Below, piece after piece: positions 43,901 to 52,492 of a stretch of DNA of 64,000 bases. The notes under the pieces were generated by a model. It saw only the letters and a list, made by a program, of their open reading frames with translations. It had not been told where the DNA came from and ran no database searches. The stretch is from Hydrogenophaga sp. RAC07 (GTDB lineage Bacteria; Pseudomonadota; Gammaproteobacteria; Burkholderiales; Burkholderiaceae_C): assembly GCF_001713375.1 (NCBI RefSeq), contig NZ_CP016449.1, positions 992,001-1,056,000 of the forward strand, given 5' to 3'. The first letter of the stretch is position 1. Every line of letters starts with the position of its first letter. The position numbers and the translations under genes are program-made.

Positions 43901-44433
43901 TCGGCGAGCTCCGTCGCGTTCCATACCAGCCGCATGCCGATGCCGCCGCCACCCGCCGTGCTCTTGAGCATCACCGGGAACCCCACGCGCACGGCCTCGC
44001 TCTGCGCCTGCGCCAGGTCGGTCAACAGGCCCGAGCCCGGCAGCAGCGGCACACCGCGCTGCTCCGCCAGATCGCGCGCGGTGTGCTTGAGACCAAAGGC
44101 GCGCATCTGCGCGGGCGCGGGGCCGATGAAGGCGATGCCCGCCGCTCCACATGCTTCGGCAAACGCCGGGTTCTCGGAGAGAAAGCCGTAGCCAGGGTGG
44201 ATGGCCTGCGCGCCGCAGTCTTTGGCAATCTGCAGGATGCGGTCGGCACGCAGATAGCTCTCGGCCGCCGGGGCCGGGCCGAGCAGGTAGGCCTCGTCGG
44301 CCTCGCGCACATGGCGGGCCTGCGCGTCGGCTTCGGAGTACACGGCCACGCTCTGCACGCCCAGGGTTTTGAGCGTGCGGATGATGCGGCAGGCGATGGC
44401 GCCGCGGTTGGCAATCAGGACCTTGCTGAACAT
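40912..44433 (-). CDS. Urea/guanidine carboxylase (biotin-dependent, likely guanidine carboxylase)
   Basis: Multidomain biotin enzyme of 1173 residues: biotin carboxylase ([54 protein letters not shown]), then KipA/KipI-like carboxyltransferase halves ([40 protein letters not shown]), and a biotinyl domain with [10 protein letters not shown] at the C-terminus. It is ATP-dependent and feeds allophanate hydrolase. The operon carries a guanidine-I riboswitch and the DUF1989 pair, so guanidine is the more likely substrate. The segment GRTLQMWNR has Asn where I recall Asp in yeast urea carboxylase, a difference reported between the two enzymes (from memory). Confidence 0.92.
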   Translation of the reverse strand: MFSKVLIANRGAIACRIIRTLKTLGVQSVAVYSEADAQARHVREADEAYLLGPAPAAESYLRADRILQIAKDCGAQAIHPGYGFLSENPAFAEACGAAGIAFIGPAPAQMRAFGLKHTARDLAEQRGVPLLPGSGLLTDLAQAQSEAVRVGFPVMLKSTAGGGGIGMRLVWNATELADAFDSVGRMAQANFKDAGLFIEKYVEQARHIEVQVFGDGAGGVIALGERDCSVQRRNQKVIEETPAPGLSDAQRSELHATAVRLAQAVNYRSAGTVEFVYDASTGAFYFLEVNTRLQVEHGVTEQVCGVDLVAWMLQLAAGDLPPLHTLQPSPQGASIQVRLYAEDPAKNFQPSAGLLTEVVFPADARVDSWVERGTEVPAWYDPMLAKLIVTADTRDEALTRMEDALDATRLAGIETNLGYLRQVVRDPVFRAGKQVTRFLSTFAYQPATIDVIEPGVQTSVQDWPGRQGYWDVGVPPSGPMDMHAHRAANALVGNAPDAAALEITLAGPTLRFNTATVVAVTGAPAKVTLNGETVPMWQAIAVPAGGLLAVGRCEHGVRLALAVAGGLDVPLYLGSRSTFTLGQFGGHAGRHLRTGDVLHLGTVRTESPAVRAASVEAPAYTHHWDINVLYGPHGAPDFFTPDDITMFFGTDWKIHHNSSRTGVRLIGPKPQWARTDGGEAGLHPSNIHDNAYAIGAIDFTGDMPVILGPDGPSLGGFVCPAVVLHDELWKLGQLRPGDTVRFHRQAGSPASPVLDDRAAQGDRPRRVIRQAGDRYVLIEFGPLTLDLELRMRVQALLHGLKAQQLKGVIDLTPGIRSLQVHFDPALLPRDKLLQIISGADDALPPVDEMVVPSRTVVLPLSWDDPQTKLAIEKYMQSVRPDAPWCPSNIEFIRRINGLDSIEDVFNIVFDARYLVLGLGDVYLGAPVATPLDPRHRLVTTKYNPARTWTPENAVGIGGAYLCVYGMEGPGGYQFVGRTLQMWNRWRHGTPGSDFEQPWLLRFFDQIRFEPVSEDALKTIRANFPHGGYALRTEEGTFSLKQYRRFLTDNAQSISAFKATQQAAFEAERERWVAAGQNDFTSDDAAASAGVADEVDLPEGGRVLATSVPGNVWKVAVSVGQQVQAGDVLLVIESMKMEFNLLAPANATVHSLMCAQGGAVSAGQNVLVLIDEAI

Positions 44434-44521
44434 GGGTGGAACCTTGGATCGAAGAGGGCAGGCCGTCCTGCGAAGGGGTCTCGCGGCAACGGGTCGTCCC
44501 GCTGCGCGCATCGGCGAAGGT

Positions 44522-45187
44522 TCAAACCGGGTCCCAGACGATCAGTTGAATCGGCGTGGGGTTGTACGCATTGCAAGGGTTGTTGAGCTGCGGGCAGTTG
44601 CTGATCAGCACCCACACATCCATGTCGGCGCGCATCTCCACGTACTTGCCCGGACCCGACACGCCGTCTTCAAAACTCAGCGCGCCATCGGCTGTGACGG
44701 GCACGTTCATGAAGAAGTTGATGTTGGGCACGAGGTCGCGTTTGCCCAGGCCCACGTCGGCGTGCTGCAGGGCGATCAGGTAGTTGTCCCGGCAGCTGTG
44801 CATGTACTTCTTCTGCAGCGCATAGCGCACGGTGTTGCTCTCGGCCGCGCAGGCGCCGCCCAGCGTGTCGTGCCGGCCGCAGGTGTCGGCCACGATGGTG
44901 AGCATGGCGTTGCCGTCGTTGCTGCGGATCACCGAGCCCGTGGTGAGGTAGATGCCGCCCTGGCGCTGCATGGTGTTGGTGGCGCTGTAGTGCTCGGCCG
45001 GGTCGTGGCGGTTGTAGAACAGCACGTCGGCGGCCTGGTTGCCTTCCAGGTCGACGATGCGCAGCGTCTGCCCGCGCTTGACTTCAAACAGGATGGGCTC
45101 GCCCGCCGGGTGGCGCTGGTCCATCACGGCGTGGGCCGGGTCGAGGCTGCTTTCGAGGATGCGGATGTCGGTCGCTTCGGTGTTCAT
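44522..45187 (-). CDS. DUF1989 protein, urea carboxylase-associated (carboxyguanidine deiminase subunit)
   Basis: DUF1989 protein of 221 residues: [40 protein letters not shown], and [20 protein letters not shown] with conserved Cys/His. Such pairs accompany riboswitch-controlled urea/guanidine carboxylases and have been described as carboxyguanidine deiminase CgdAB, which turns carboxyguanidine into allophanate. Start [10 protein letters not shown]; an 88-bp gap separates it from the carboxylase. Which of the two neighbours is CgdA and which CgdB I leave open. Confidence 0.88.
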   Translation of the reverse strand: MNTEATDIRILESSLDPAHAVMDQRHPAGEPILFEVKRGQTLRIVDLEGNQAADVLFYNRHDPAEHYSATNTMQRQGGIYLTTGSVIRSNDGNAMLTIVADTCGRHDTLGGACAAESNTVRYALQKKYMHSCRDNYLIALQHADVGLGKRDLVPNINFFMNVPVTADGALSFEDGVSGPGKYVEMRADMDVWVLISNCPQLNNPCNAYNPTPIQLIVWDPV

Positions 45188-45197
45188 CGTGGGCTCC

Positions 45198-46031
45198 TCA
45201 CAGGTACAGCATGTCGGTGTTGTGCAGGGCGCGCGCGTTCTCGGGGCGGAAGGCGCGGCACACGTCATTGGCGGGCGCGGCGCCGCAGCGCCAGGCCAGC
45301 AGACCCACTTTTTTCGGGCTGTACGCGGGCGCGGTGTCCAGGCCGTGCGGCGCGGTGCTCATGGCCAGGATCACGTCCATGTCGAAACGCAGTTCCACAA
45401 AGTCGCCGGCCTTGGCGTGCTCGGGCACAAAGGCAAACCGGCCCTGCGCGTCCACACCCACCTTGCTGAACAGGTTCACCGGCGCGATCAGGTCGCGCTT
45501 GGTCAGGCCGTATTTGCCGATCTCGATCAAGAGGCCGTCCTTGCCCGATCGGTGCATGGCGTTGCGTGCATGCTCGTAGCGCTTCTCGCCGTATTTCTGC
45601 TGCATCAGTTCGGCGTCGAGCAGCGCGCCCAGCGGGTCGTGCCAGCCCAGGCTGTCGGCGGTGAAGCTGGCCATGCTGCGGCCCATGTCGCTCATGAGCA
45701 CATGGCCCTGGGTGTAGTGCGCCGTGTGCTGGGCCTTCAGGCTGTCGGGCATGTTGTAGCGCTCCAGCTTTTCCAGCGCGCTGTAGAGCACCAGGCTCAC
45801 GTTGGCACCGGCCTCCAGCGCCACAAAGCGCATGGCGCTGCCTCGCGGCATGCGCCAGCTCCAGTGGCTGCCGCCGGGCACCACCTCGCTCCACATGGCG
45901 CGGGCAGTGTCCACGCCGTCGAGTGCGGCAGCGGGGAAGCGCTGCCACAGCGCGGGCGCGTCCACCGGCGCGGCCTGTGGCGGGTTGGGCGGCACCACGG
46001 TCAGGGGGTCAGCAATGTCTTGTGGGTTCAT
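45198..46031 (-). CDS. DUF1989 protein, urea carboxylase-associated (second deiminase subunit)
   Basis: Second DUF1989 member, 277 residues: [60 protein letters not shown], and [20 protein letters not shown]. It shares the fold of the neighbour but is longer at the N-terminus and has a different Cys/His set. The two probably form a heteromer. It lies 20 bp after the ABC ATPase and 10 bp before the other DUF1989 gene, on one transcript. Confidence 0.88.
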   Translation of the reverse strand: MNPQDIADPLTVVPPNPPQAAPVDAPALWQRFPAAALDGVDTARAMWSEVVPGGSHWSWRMPRGSAMRFVALEAGANVSLVLYSALEKLERYNMPDSLKAQHTAHYTQGHVLMSDMGRSMASFTADSLGWHDPLGALLDAELMQQKYGEKRYEHARNAMHRSGKDGLLIEIGKYGLTKRDLIAPVNLFSKVGVDAQGRFAFVPEHAKAGDFVELRFDMDVILAMSTAPHGLDTAPAYSPKKVGLLAWRCGAAPANDVCRAFRPENARALHNTDMLYL

Positions 46032-46051
46032 GTGTGTGTCTCCTGAAAAAT

Positions 46052-46897
46052 TCAAACGCCCACGCCCGAGAGGCGTTGCAGCTGCTCCAGATCGGTCTTC
46101 ATCCCGGAGGTCTCGCGGATGCGCTCCAGGATGTCGCGCTTGAGGCGCACGAACCCGGGCTCGTGCTTCAAGTCCTGCACGCGCTGGTCGCCAAAGGGCA
46201 CGTCGTAAATGGTGTCGATGCGCCCGGGGCGCGGCGCCATCAGCACCACGCGCCCACCGAGGTACAGCGCCTCCTCCACGTCGTGCGTCACGAACACGAT
46301 GGTGGCTTTCTCCAGCTTGTGCACGTAGCGGATCAGGTCGTGCATCACCTCGCGCGTCTGCGCATCGAGCGCACCGAAAGGTTCGTCCATCAGCACCACG
46401 TCGGGCTTGCCCATGAGCGCGCGCGCAATCGCCACGCGCTGTTGCATGCCGCCCGAAAGCTGGTTGGGCCAGGCGTTGGCCACTGGCTGCAGGCCCATGA
46501 GGCGCAGGAGAGCGTCGGCCCGGCCCGAGGCCGCTTCCACGTCGGCCGAGGTGCGGCCGTCGGTGTGGGCCTTGAGCTGGCGGCAGAACTTGATGTTCTC
46601 CATCACCGTCATCCACGGGTAGAGGCTGTAGTGCTGGAACACCATGGCGCGGTCGATGCCCGGGCCGTCCACCGCGCGGCCGTCCACCAGCAGGTCGCCA
46701 CTGGTTTGGGTTTCCAGCCCGCCGATGGTGCGCAGCAGCGTGGACTTGCCGCAGCCCGACGCACCGACGAAGGTGACGAATTCGTTCTCGCCGATGTCGA
46801 GGTTGATGCCTTCCAGCGCGTTGATGGCGGCACCGTCAAACCGCTTGGTGAGGTTGCGGACGACGATCTTGGGCAGGGGAATGTGGGCGGTGCTCAT
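46052..46897 (-). CDS. ABC transporter ATP-binding protein (guanidine/urea-type operon)
   Basis: ATPase of 281 residues, nitrate/taurine-importer type: Walker [17 protein letters not shown] (about residue 48), Q-loop [16 protein letters not shown], signature [16 protein letters not shown], Walker [13 protein letters not shown] and H-loop THDVEEA. The start MSTAHIPLP is 2 bp after the permease stop. With the permease it should import the substrate of the operon, but no receptor gene is present in this cluster. Confidence 0.92.
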   Translation of the reverse strand: MSTAHIPLPKIVVRNLTKRFDGAAINALEGINLDIGENEFVTFVGASGCGKSTLLRTIGGLETQTSGDLLVDGRAVDGPGIDRAMVFQHYSLYPWMTVMENIKFCRQLKAHTDGRTSADVEAASGRADALLRLMGLQPVANAWPNQLSGGMQQRVAIARALMGKPDVVLMDEPFGALDAQTREVMHDLIRYVHKLEKATIVFVTHDVEEALYLGGRVVLMAPRPGRIDTIYDVPFGDQRVQDLKHEPGFVRLKRDILERIRETSGMKTDLEQLQRLSGVGV

Positions 46898-46899
46898 GC

Positions 46900-47760
46900 T
46901 CAGCCTTTCAGATACAACCAAGGGAAGGCGCGGCGGTGCCCCCAGCGGAAGAGCTGGTCGGTGACCAGGCCGATGAGGCCGATGACGATGATCCCGGCGA
47001 AGATGGTGTCGGTCTGCAGGAAGCGCTGGGCGCGCAGGATCGCGTAACCCAGGCCCGAGTTGGCGGCCACCAGCTCGGCCACCACCAGGTAGGTCCAGGC
47101 CCAGCCCATGGTGATGCGCAGCGTGTCGAGCAGCGCGGGCTTCGCGCTTTGAAAGATCACCTTTTCAATCAGCTCCAGCCGGTTGGCGCCCATGGTCTGC
47201 GCCGCCTCCACCTGCGCGGCCGGCACGCGGCGCACGTCTTCGGCCACCATCAGCACCATCTGGAAAAAGGTGCCGATGAAGATGATGGCGATCTTGGAAC
47301 CCTCGCCAATGCCCACCCACAACATCACCAGCGGAATGAAAGCCACCGCCGGCATGTAGCGGATGAAATCGGTGAGCGGCTCCAGCAGCGCCTGCACCGA
47401 GCGGAACGAACCGATCAGCAGCCCCAGGGGCAGGGCGATCACCGCCGACAACAGAAACCCCGCCACCACGCGGTAGATGCTGATGCCCATGTCTTCGAGC
47501 AGACCGAGCTCGGTGGCCCAGGTCCAGGTCTTGGCCAGCACCTGCAGCGGCGCCGGCATGAACACCGGATCGATGCCACCCCACAGACCCACCGCCGCCC
47601 AAAGCACCAAAGGGGTGAACAGCCCGGTGAGCGCAAGCACCCAATAGGTGCGCCGCGAGATGCCGGCGCGCACGGTGAACAGGTTGGAACGCCGCTTGGG
47701 CCGTGTGGGTGCACCAGCAGCGCGCGGCGCCGTGGCGGTGGGGGCAAGGGGCAAGGACAT
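46900..47760 (-). CDS. ABC transporter permease (first gene of the guanidine-riboswitch operon)
   Basis: Permease of 286 residues with a basic N-terminal stretch (APTRPKRRSNLFTVRAGISR) and about six helices. The EAA-loop is VRRVPAAQVEAAQTMGANRLELIEKVIF. It belongs to the SsuC/TauC/NrtB family. The start MSLPLAPT has CAGGAG 7 nt upstream; this Shine-Dalgarno lies at the end of the riboswitch expression region. In many genomes a binding protein is encoded before this gene; here the riboswitch stands in that place. Confidence 0.92.
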   Translation of the reverse strand: MSLPLAPTATAPRAAGAPTRPKRRSNLFTVRAGISRRTYWVLALTGLFTPLVLWAAVGLWGGIDPVFMPAPLQVLAKTWTWATELGLLEDMGISIYRVVAGFLLSAVIALPLGLLIGSFRSVQALLEPLTDFIRYMPAVAFIPLVMLWVGIGEGSKIAIIFIGTFFQMVLMVAEDVRRVPAAQVEAAQTMGANRLELIEKVIFQSAKPALLDTLRITMGWAWTYLVVAELVAANSGLGYAILRAQRFLQTDTIFAGIIVIGLIGLVTDQLFRWGHRRAFPWLYLKG

Positions 47761-47814
47761 GCGGGGCTCCTGAGCGGGGGACAAAAGGCGGAGAGGCATG
47801 TGCTTTGCAGCGCA
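47761..47814 (-). promoter_or_regulatory. Riboswitch expression platform with anti-aptamer segment
   Basis: The transcript segment CTTTTGTCCC (47787-47778 on the minus strand) is perfectly complementary to GGGACAAAAG in the aptamer's conserved 3' part (47837-47828). The two can pair only if the aptamer is not folded. GGAG of the permease gene follows. This indicates a switch at translation or termination; no T-run is present, so translation control is favoured. Confidence 0.6.
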
Positions 47815-47930
47815 AGCGTCTCCCGGGCTTTTGTCCCTCCGTGGAACCACGCGATGGTGGCCGACTGCTCTCGGACCAGACGGCTCAGATCTGTGGCGGA
47901 TCTGAGCCCGGAACCCTAGCGGTCTTCAAG
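47815..47930 (-). promoter_or_regulatory. Guanidine-I (ykkC) riboswitch aptamer
   Basis: On the minus strand the hallmark sequences occur in order: CTAGGGTTCCG (47919-47909), a GCTCAGATC...GATCTGAGC stem, CTGGTCCGAGAG (47879-47868), and GGAGGGACAAAAGCCCGGGA (47841-47822). These match the ykkC subtype 1 consensus, which binds guanidinium and turns genes on. It precedes the permease-ATPase-DUF1989-carboxylase-atzF operon by about 60 nt, the expected context. Confidence 0.93.
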
Positions 47931-47973
47931 GCTGGCGTGTGTTTGGGCACAGCGCCTCTCTGTGGGGTGGGTT

Positions 47974-47989
47974 AGCAACTTCGGTGCCA
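47974..47989 (-). promoter_or_regulatory. Sigma54 (-24/-12) promoter upstream of the guanidine riboswitch
   Basis: The minus strand reads TGGCACCGAAGTTGCT, matching the RpoN core TGGCAC-N5-TTGC exactly with correct GG-to-GC spacing. Initiation about 12 nt downstream would start the RNA near 47962, leaving room for the aptamer. It implies control by nitrogen limitation through an NtrC-type activator. Confidence 0.75.
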
Positions 47990-48022
47990 ATCTAGACGCA
48001 AGTGGGCGAGCCTCGAGCTGCT

Positions 48023-48060
48023 GCAAAAAAAACGGGCGGGCTCCCAAGGGAGTCCGCCCG
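48023..48060 (-). terminator. Rho-independent terminator of the fasciclin gene
   Basis: A 13-bp nearly perfect stem (48033-48045 with 48048-48060; CGGGCGG... / ...CCGCCCG) is followed on the minus strand by eight T (48032-48025). It lies 20 bp after the fasciclin stop and insulates the riboswitch operon. Confidence 0.9.
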
Positions 48061-48079
48061 CTGTTTGGGTTGAAGCCGC

Positions 48080-48631
48080 TTACTTGGGCAGCATCACCTT
48101 GTCGATGACGTGGATCACGCCGTTGGACTGGTACACGTCGGCGATGGTCACGGTGGCCACACCGCCTTTTTCATCTGTCACGGTGACCTTGCCGCCCGTC
48201 GACTTGGCAACGAGCGTGCCACCGGCCACCGTCTTGATCGATGCCATGCCCTTGCCGTCGGCGATCATCTTGCTGATTGCCGCAGCATCGAACTTGCCCG
48301 AGACCACGTGGTAGGTGAGGATGCCGCTGAGCATGCCCTTGTTTTCCGGCTTGAGCAGGGTGTCCACGGTGCCGGCGGGCAGTGCCGCAAACGCCGCGTT
48401 GGTGGGCGCGAACACGGTGAAGGGACCCGCCGACTTGAGGGTGTCCACCAAGCCCGCAGCCTTGACGGCGGCCACCAGCGTGGTGTGGTCCTTCGAATTG
48501 ACCGCGTTGTCGATGATGTCCTTGCTGGCCAGCATGGGAGCGCCGCCCACCATGACCTGCGCGAAAGCACCGATGGATGCCGTGCCGATGGCCAGGGCCA
48601 GAACGGTTTTGCTGAGGGTCTGCTTGATCAT
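48080..48631 (-). CDS. Fasciclin domain-containing secreted protein
   Basis: Secreted protein of 183 residues: signal peptide MIKQTLSKTVLALAIGTASI (cleavage near AFAQVM), then one FAS1 domain with GPFTVFAPTNAAFAALPAGT (H1 region), GILTYHVVSGKFDAAAI and the H2 motif NGVIHVIDKVMLPK. FAS1 proteins act in adhesion or as extracytoplasmic stress proteins. It is preceded by GGAGATTT. The ferredoxin and helicase genes lie upstream on the same strand. Confidence 0.95.
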   Translation of the reverse strand: MIKQTLSKTVLALAIGTASIGAFAQVMVGGAPMLASKDIIDNAVNSKDHTTLVAAVKAAGLVDTLKSAGPFTVFAPTNAAFAALPAGTVDTLLKPENKGMLSGILTYHVVSGKFDAAAISKMIADGKGMASIKTVAGGTLVAKSTGGKVTVTDEKGGVATVTIADVYQSNGVIHVIDKVMLPK

Positions 48632-48744
48632 GAAATCTCCTTGGGTTGAAGCCTGAATTGCGGCTGTGACTGATACGCAGGGCAACCCCGCGCTGGATTC
48701 AAACCCGCGAGAAAGCTCATCAACGCTCAGGGCTATTCCAGCTG

Positions 48745-49017
48745 TCAGGCCCGGGCGATCACAACGTCTGCCGTGGGCCGGGCAACGCAGGGCAGGCAAT
48801 AGCCTTCCGTCTTTTCCTCGGGGCTGAGGCCGGGCCAGGGAATGTCGTATCGCACCTGCCCCTGCAGCAAGCGAGCCATGCACGTGCGACAGGTCCCGTT
48901 GCGGCAGGACACCGGCCAGGCGATGCCTGCGCGTGTCATCGCAGCGAACAAGCTGGTCTCGCTGTCGGCCTCCACGTCTGTCGCCTGGCCGTCAACCCGC
49001 ATGCGAAATGTTTTCAT
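48745..49017 (-). CDS. Plant-type [2Fe-2S] ferredoxin
   Basis: Ferredoxin of 90 residues with the cluster ligands SCRNGTCRTCMA (C-x4-C-x2-C) and a fourth Cys in GYCLPCVARP. It resembles the ferredoxin domains of class IB oxidoreductases. Its ATG overlaps the stop codon of the upstream SF1 helicase gene, so they are co-translated, an unusual pairing. It may donate electrons to an enzyme encoded elsewhere; no reductase is adjacent. Confidence 0.9.
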   Translation of the reverse strand: MKTFRMRVDGQATDVEADSETSLFAAMTRAGIAWPVSCRNGTCRTCMARLLQGQVRYDIPWPGLSPEEKTEGYCLPCVARPTADVVIARA

Positions 49018-51017
49018 GCGTCCTTCAAATCAGACATTTCCCAAGCGGTGCGGTAGCCACCGATGCGCTCCACATGGGCCAGCAAGTCCTTGAAAAACGC
49101 ATGGGCGCCGAGGGTGGACGAGTCGCCGACGAGCAGCAGCTTGCGGCGGGCGCGGGTCATGCCCACGTTCATGCGGCGGATGTCCGAGAGGAAGCCGATG
49201 TCACCCAGGTGGTTGCTGCGCGTGAGTGAGATGGCAATGATGTCTCGCTCCTGGCCCTGGAACGCATCGACCGTGCCCACGCTGAGCAGGCGGTGCTGCA
49301 ACAAGCCGTTGAGCACTTCGTTCTCCTCAATGGCGTCCTTCAAACAGTTGATCTGGGCGCGGTAGGGCGCTATGACGCCAATGGTGAGTGGGTCATGCTC
49401 GTGCTGGCCTGGGTCGCAGCACTCCAGGAGTTGGGTGAGGCGCCTGAGCAGCAGGTCCGCTTCTTCCGGGTTGGCCGTGGAGCGGCTTTCGGGAATGGTG
49501 ACCTCAACGAACCCAAAGCCGGCCGTGTCGAGGAATTCCACAGGCAGGTCGGGTGCGAAGCCCGGGTCGTAGGCCTCCAGGCCAGCGTGGCGCACGCTCT
49601 GGTGCGCCTGCAGCTGGCCGCCATAGAACCGCTGGGAGCTGAACGCCATAATCTGCTCGTGCATGCGGTACTGCAAGGTGAGCATCCGGGCCGTGGCCGG
49701 CTGGCGCTGGATGCACTTTTCAAACAAGGTTTCGCGCAGGCCTTCGCGGGCAGCCTTGTCGCTTTTCACGGTGGGCGGGAGCTGGTGGTGATCGCCAGCG
49801 AGAACCACACGCTGGCCTTTGGCAATCGGAATCCAGCAGCCCGGCTCCAGGGCCTGGGCGGCTTCGTCGATGAAAACGGTGTCAAAGCTCAGGTGGCGCA
49901 GGTTGCGGTTGCTGGCGCCCACCAGCGTGCAGGTGATGACCTGCACCGAGTCGAGCACATCGTCGGTGATGAATCGCTCCAGATCGTCCGCCTGCAGGAA
50001 CAGCTGCCGCGCTTCGTCCTTCAGCATCTGCCGCTGCTGCCGTTCCTCATGACCAAAATGGCGGACGTACTCGCTGGCGGTCTGGCGGTACTGGTCAGCC
50101 GTCTGGCGCATCGCCCGCATCTTGCTGTGGCTCGGATGGGCCATCACCCGAGCGTCGAGCGTGTGATCCAGCAGCAGGTCTGACACGCGGCTGGGGTTGC
50201 CCATGCGAATGACGTTCACGCCCCGCTCGGCCAGCTTTTCGGTGAGCAGGTCCACCGCCGTGTTGGAAGGCGCGCACACCAGCACACGCCGTTCGCGCCG
50301 GAAGGTCTCGCGAATGGCCTGCACCAGCGTCGTGGTTTTGCCGGTGCCGGGTGGGCCGTGGATGATAGCCACGTCCTGGGCCGTGACCACGTGGCGCACC
50401 GCCGCCAGCTGCGAGTCGTTGAGGGAGTTGGGGTAGAACAGGTCGTCGGCCTGGGGCGCGCAAAAGCGGGCCTGCCGTGCGCCCAGCAGCACGTCGCGCA
50501 GCTCGGCCAGCCGGTCACCCCGGGCGCGCACCACCTCGAGCATGGCCTGGTTCATCTCGCGGTAGCTCACCTCGTCGAAGGTGAGGTCAATGCCCAGCTT
50601 GCCGCCGTCGAGCACCCAGTCGGGCAGCTCATCCTTGTTGGTGGTCAGCAGCAGCTTGTTGCGCCGCACGCTGGTGATGACGCCATTGAGCGTGGGCTGG
50701 TCAACCGCCGAATGCCCGTGCACCTTGCCAAATAGCGAAGCGTTTTTGCCCACCTGAAACAGGTGCAGGCCTTGCTGGTTGGCGGGTCGTTCCAGTTCCA
50801 GCACCACCTTGCCACCAAAGCCGATGTCTTCCGCGGTGATGGTGACGGGATACCAGGTCAAGCCGCGCCGCTGGCGCTCCGGGATGCCGGCCTTGGCATT
50901 TTTGAGTGCAAATTGCGCCTGGTCTTCCTTTTGCTCAAGCTGCATGAGGGCGTGCACGCGTCGCAGTTCATGTTCAACAGCAAAAGGATCGGTGGGAATG
51001 AAGTCGAGGTCCGCCAA
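49014..51017 (-). CDS. SF1 DNA/RNA helicase (UPF1/IGHMBP2-like)
   Basis: Superfamily 1B helicase of 667 residues. Motif I is HGPPGTGKTTTLVQAIRET (about residue 222), Ia APSNTAVDLLTEKL, II FIDEAAQALEPG, III LAGDHHQLPPTV, IV LTLQYRMHE, V GTVDAFQGQERDIIAISLTR, VI NVGMTRARRKLLLVGD. The apparent start is TTG 51015-51017 (ADLDFIPTDPFAVEHELRRV); the next Met is at MQLEQKED. The ~200-residue N-terminal region is the 1B/stalk part. It may unwind or strip nucleic-acid complexes; the specific role is unknown. Confidence 0.92.
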   Translation of the reverse strand: MADLDFIPTDPFAVEHELRRVHALMQLEQKEDQAQFALKNAKAGIPERQRRGLTWYPVTITAEDIGFGGKVVLELERPANQQGLHLFQVGKNASLFGKVHGHSAVDQPTLNGVITSVRRNKLLLTTNKDELPDWVLDGGKLGIDLTFDEVSYREMNQAMLEVVRARGDRLAELRDVLLGARQARFCAPQADDLFYPNSLNDSQLAAVRHVVTAQDVAIIHGPPGTGKTTTLVQAIRETFRRERRVLVCAPSNTAVDLLTEKLAERGVNVIRMGNPSRVSDLLLDHTLDARVMAHPSHSKMRAMRQTADQYRQTASEYVRHFGHEERQQRQMLKDEARQLFLQADDLERFITDDVLDSVQVITCTLVGASNRNLRHLSFDTVFIDEAAQALEPGCWIPIAKGQRVVLAGDHHQLPPTVKSDKAAREGLRETLFEKCIQRQPATARMLTLQYRMHEQIMAFSSQRFYGGQLQAHQSVRHAGLEAYDPGFAPDLPVEFLDTAGFGFVEVTIPESRSTANPEEADLLLRRLTQLLECCDPGQHEHDPLTIGVIAPYRAQINCLKDAIEENEVLNGLLQHRLLSVGTVDAFQGQERDIIAISLTRSNHLGDIGFLSDIRRMNVGMTRARRKLLLVGDSSTLGAHAFFKDLLAHVERIGGYRTAWEMSDLKDA

Positions 51018-51523
51018 GGGAATACAGATTGAACCGTCCAGGATGTTGAGAGGGCCAGTTGACTGGCGATTGACCGGCCAGAGTCTGCCTCAGTCTTTGC
51101 TGGAGGCATGGGTGCCCATCAATTTCCCGGACAACACCTTGCCCACCTGGTCGCCATGGTCTGGGATCGCTATGAAGCTGCGAGCCTCTGCTGGGAATAC
51201 CACTCAAGACTGAACGCGGACGTTCGTAGCAAGAGCAGCATGCGTCCCGCTGAGGACCAGCATTCGATGCGGGAGCCTGCTCTCGAACGGCCGCAGTGCC
51301 ACCGAAAACAGCCGCACCCTCATCTTTGCGTGTCAGGTGTGCGGGCACGGCTGGCACCTCGGGAGCACGGCGCAGCGAACCCATGGTTCAGCTGCACGCA
51401 GTCGCTATGGACGTCTGCGCCGTGGCACAACCTGCGACTGCACCTGAACCTGGGTTGTCGCGGTGGTCTGCCACTGCAACGGGCTGCGGCCCGGTTGCAG
51501 TGGCAGCCGCATCGGCCGAGACC
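51018..51523. other. Intergenic region with a 17-bp hairpin
   Basis: No convincing gene is present in these 506 bp. The minus frame at 50974-51384 and the plus frame at 51108-51593 lack a Shine-Dalgarno and recognisable motifs. Bases 51468-51506 form a hairpin (CTGCCACTGCAACGGGC with its complement, one bulge) downstream of the dienelactone hydrolase gene. It could end that transcript, though no T-run follows. Confidence 0.5.
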
Positions 51524-52417
51524 TCAGACCTTGTGCTTTTTCAGCCAGTCGTTGGCCAGCTTCTGGGCGTACGTGGCAGCCGACTTGTCGTAGCTGGGGC
51601 GGTAGTCGGCGTTGAAGCCGTGGTCGACGTTGGGAAACACGACAATTTCCGAGCCGCTTCCGCCCTTGTTGATCAGGCCGCGCATCTTGGCGATGGTCTC
51701 CTGCTTGACGAAGGCGTCGATGCCGGAATACAGGCCCAGCACCGGCACCTTGATCTGGTCGGCAAAGTCGATCGGATCTTCAGGACGCAGGTCGGGCGTC
51801 TTCAGGCCCTCAAGCAAACCGTAGTACGCCACCGCAGCGTTCAGCTTGCTGTTGTGCCGCGCGTAGACCCACGCCGTGCGGCCACCCCAGCAGTAACCCA
51901 CCAGCCCCGTGCGCTGGGCGTCGGCTTTGCCGCTGGCGCGCGCGAAGGCCAGGGTGGCATCGAGGTCGGCGCACACCTGGGCGTCGGGCACTTTGGAGAC
52001 CACCTGCGAGAGGATCGTCGGAATGTCGGTCATCTTCGACACGTCGCCTTGGCGTGCGAACATTTCCGGTGCAATGGCGTAGTAGCCCTGCTTGGCATAA
52101 CGCCGGCACATGTCTTTGATGTGCTCGTGCACGCCAAAGATTTCCTGCACCACGAGGATCACCGGGAACTTGCCAGGTCCTGCGGGCATGGCCCGGTAGG
52201 CGGGCATCTTGCCGTCGGCCACAGGTACGCTGACCTCGCCAGCCACCAGGCCCTTGCTATCGGTGACGATGGCCTGGGCCAGCACCGGATTGGATGCCAG
52301 GGCGAAACCCGATGCGAGGGAGGTCATGACGAAACCACGGCGCGAGGGGTGGGCGGATGCGGCTTGAGGGGGGTTCTGGAAGTCGATTGGCTTGAGGCCA
52401 TAGTCCATCAGTTTCAT
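51524..52417 (-). CDS. Dienelactone hydrolase family protein, exported (Tat-like)
   Basis: Alpha/beta hydrolase of 297 residues. The N-terminus carries a twin-arginine-like signal (HPSRRGFVMTSLASGFALAS). The catalytic Cys elbow is VGYCWGGRTAW, the Asp is in YSGIDAFVK and the His is in NVDHGFNADY. EIFGVHEHIKDMCRRYAKQG is the typical DLH segment. Cytoplasmic DLH opens dienelactones in chloroaromatic degradation; an exported form with broad esterase activity is common. The MarR gene lies 75 bp upstream on the same strand. An AGGAG precedes the ATG. Confidence 0.92.
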   Translation of the reverse strand: MKLMDYGLKPIDFQNPPQAASAHPSRRGFVMTSLASGFALASNPVLAQAIVTDSKGLVAGEVSVPVADGKMPAYRAMPAGPGKFPVILVVQEIFGVHEHIKDMCRRYAKQGYYAIAPEMFARQGDVSKMTDIPTILSQVVSKVPDAQVCADLDATLAFARASGKADAQRTGLVGYCWGGRTAWVYARHNSKLNAAVAYYGLLEGLKTPDLRPEDPIDFADQIKVPVLGLYSGIDAFVKQETIAKMRGLINKGGSGSEIVVFPNVDHGFNADYRPSYDKSAATYAQKLANDWLKKHKV

Positions 52418-52492
52418 GAAAGCTCCTGGGTTGGTGGGGGTTGCGGGGGTGGAAACAGCTTTGAGCTCGGAACGCGCTGCGCGCCTTGCTCT

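Noticed and set aside
51220..51460. Possible remnant with a CQVCGHGW zinc-ribbon-like stretch
   Set aside because: No start, no Shine-Dalgarno and no extended similarity; treated as chance.
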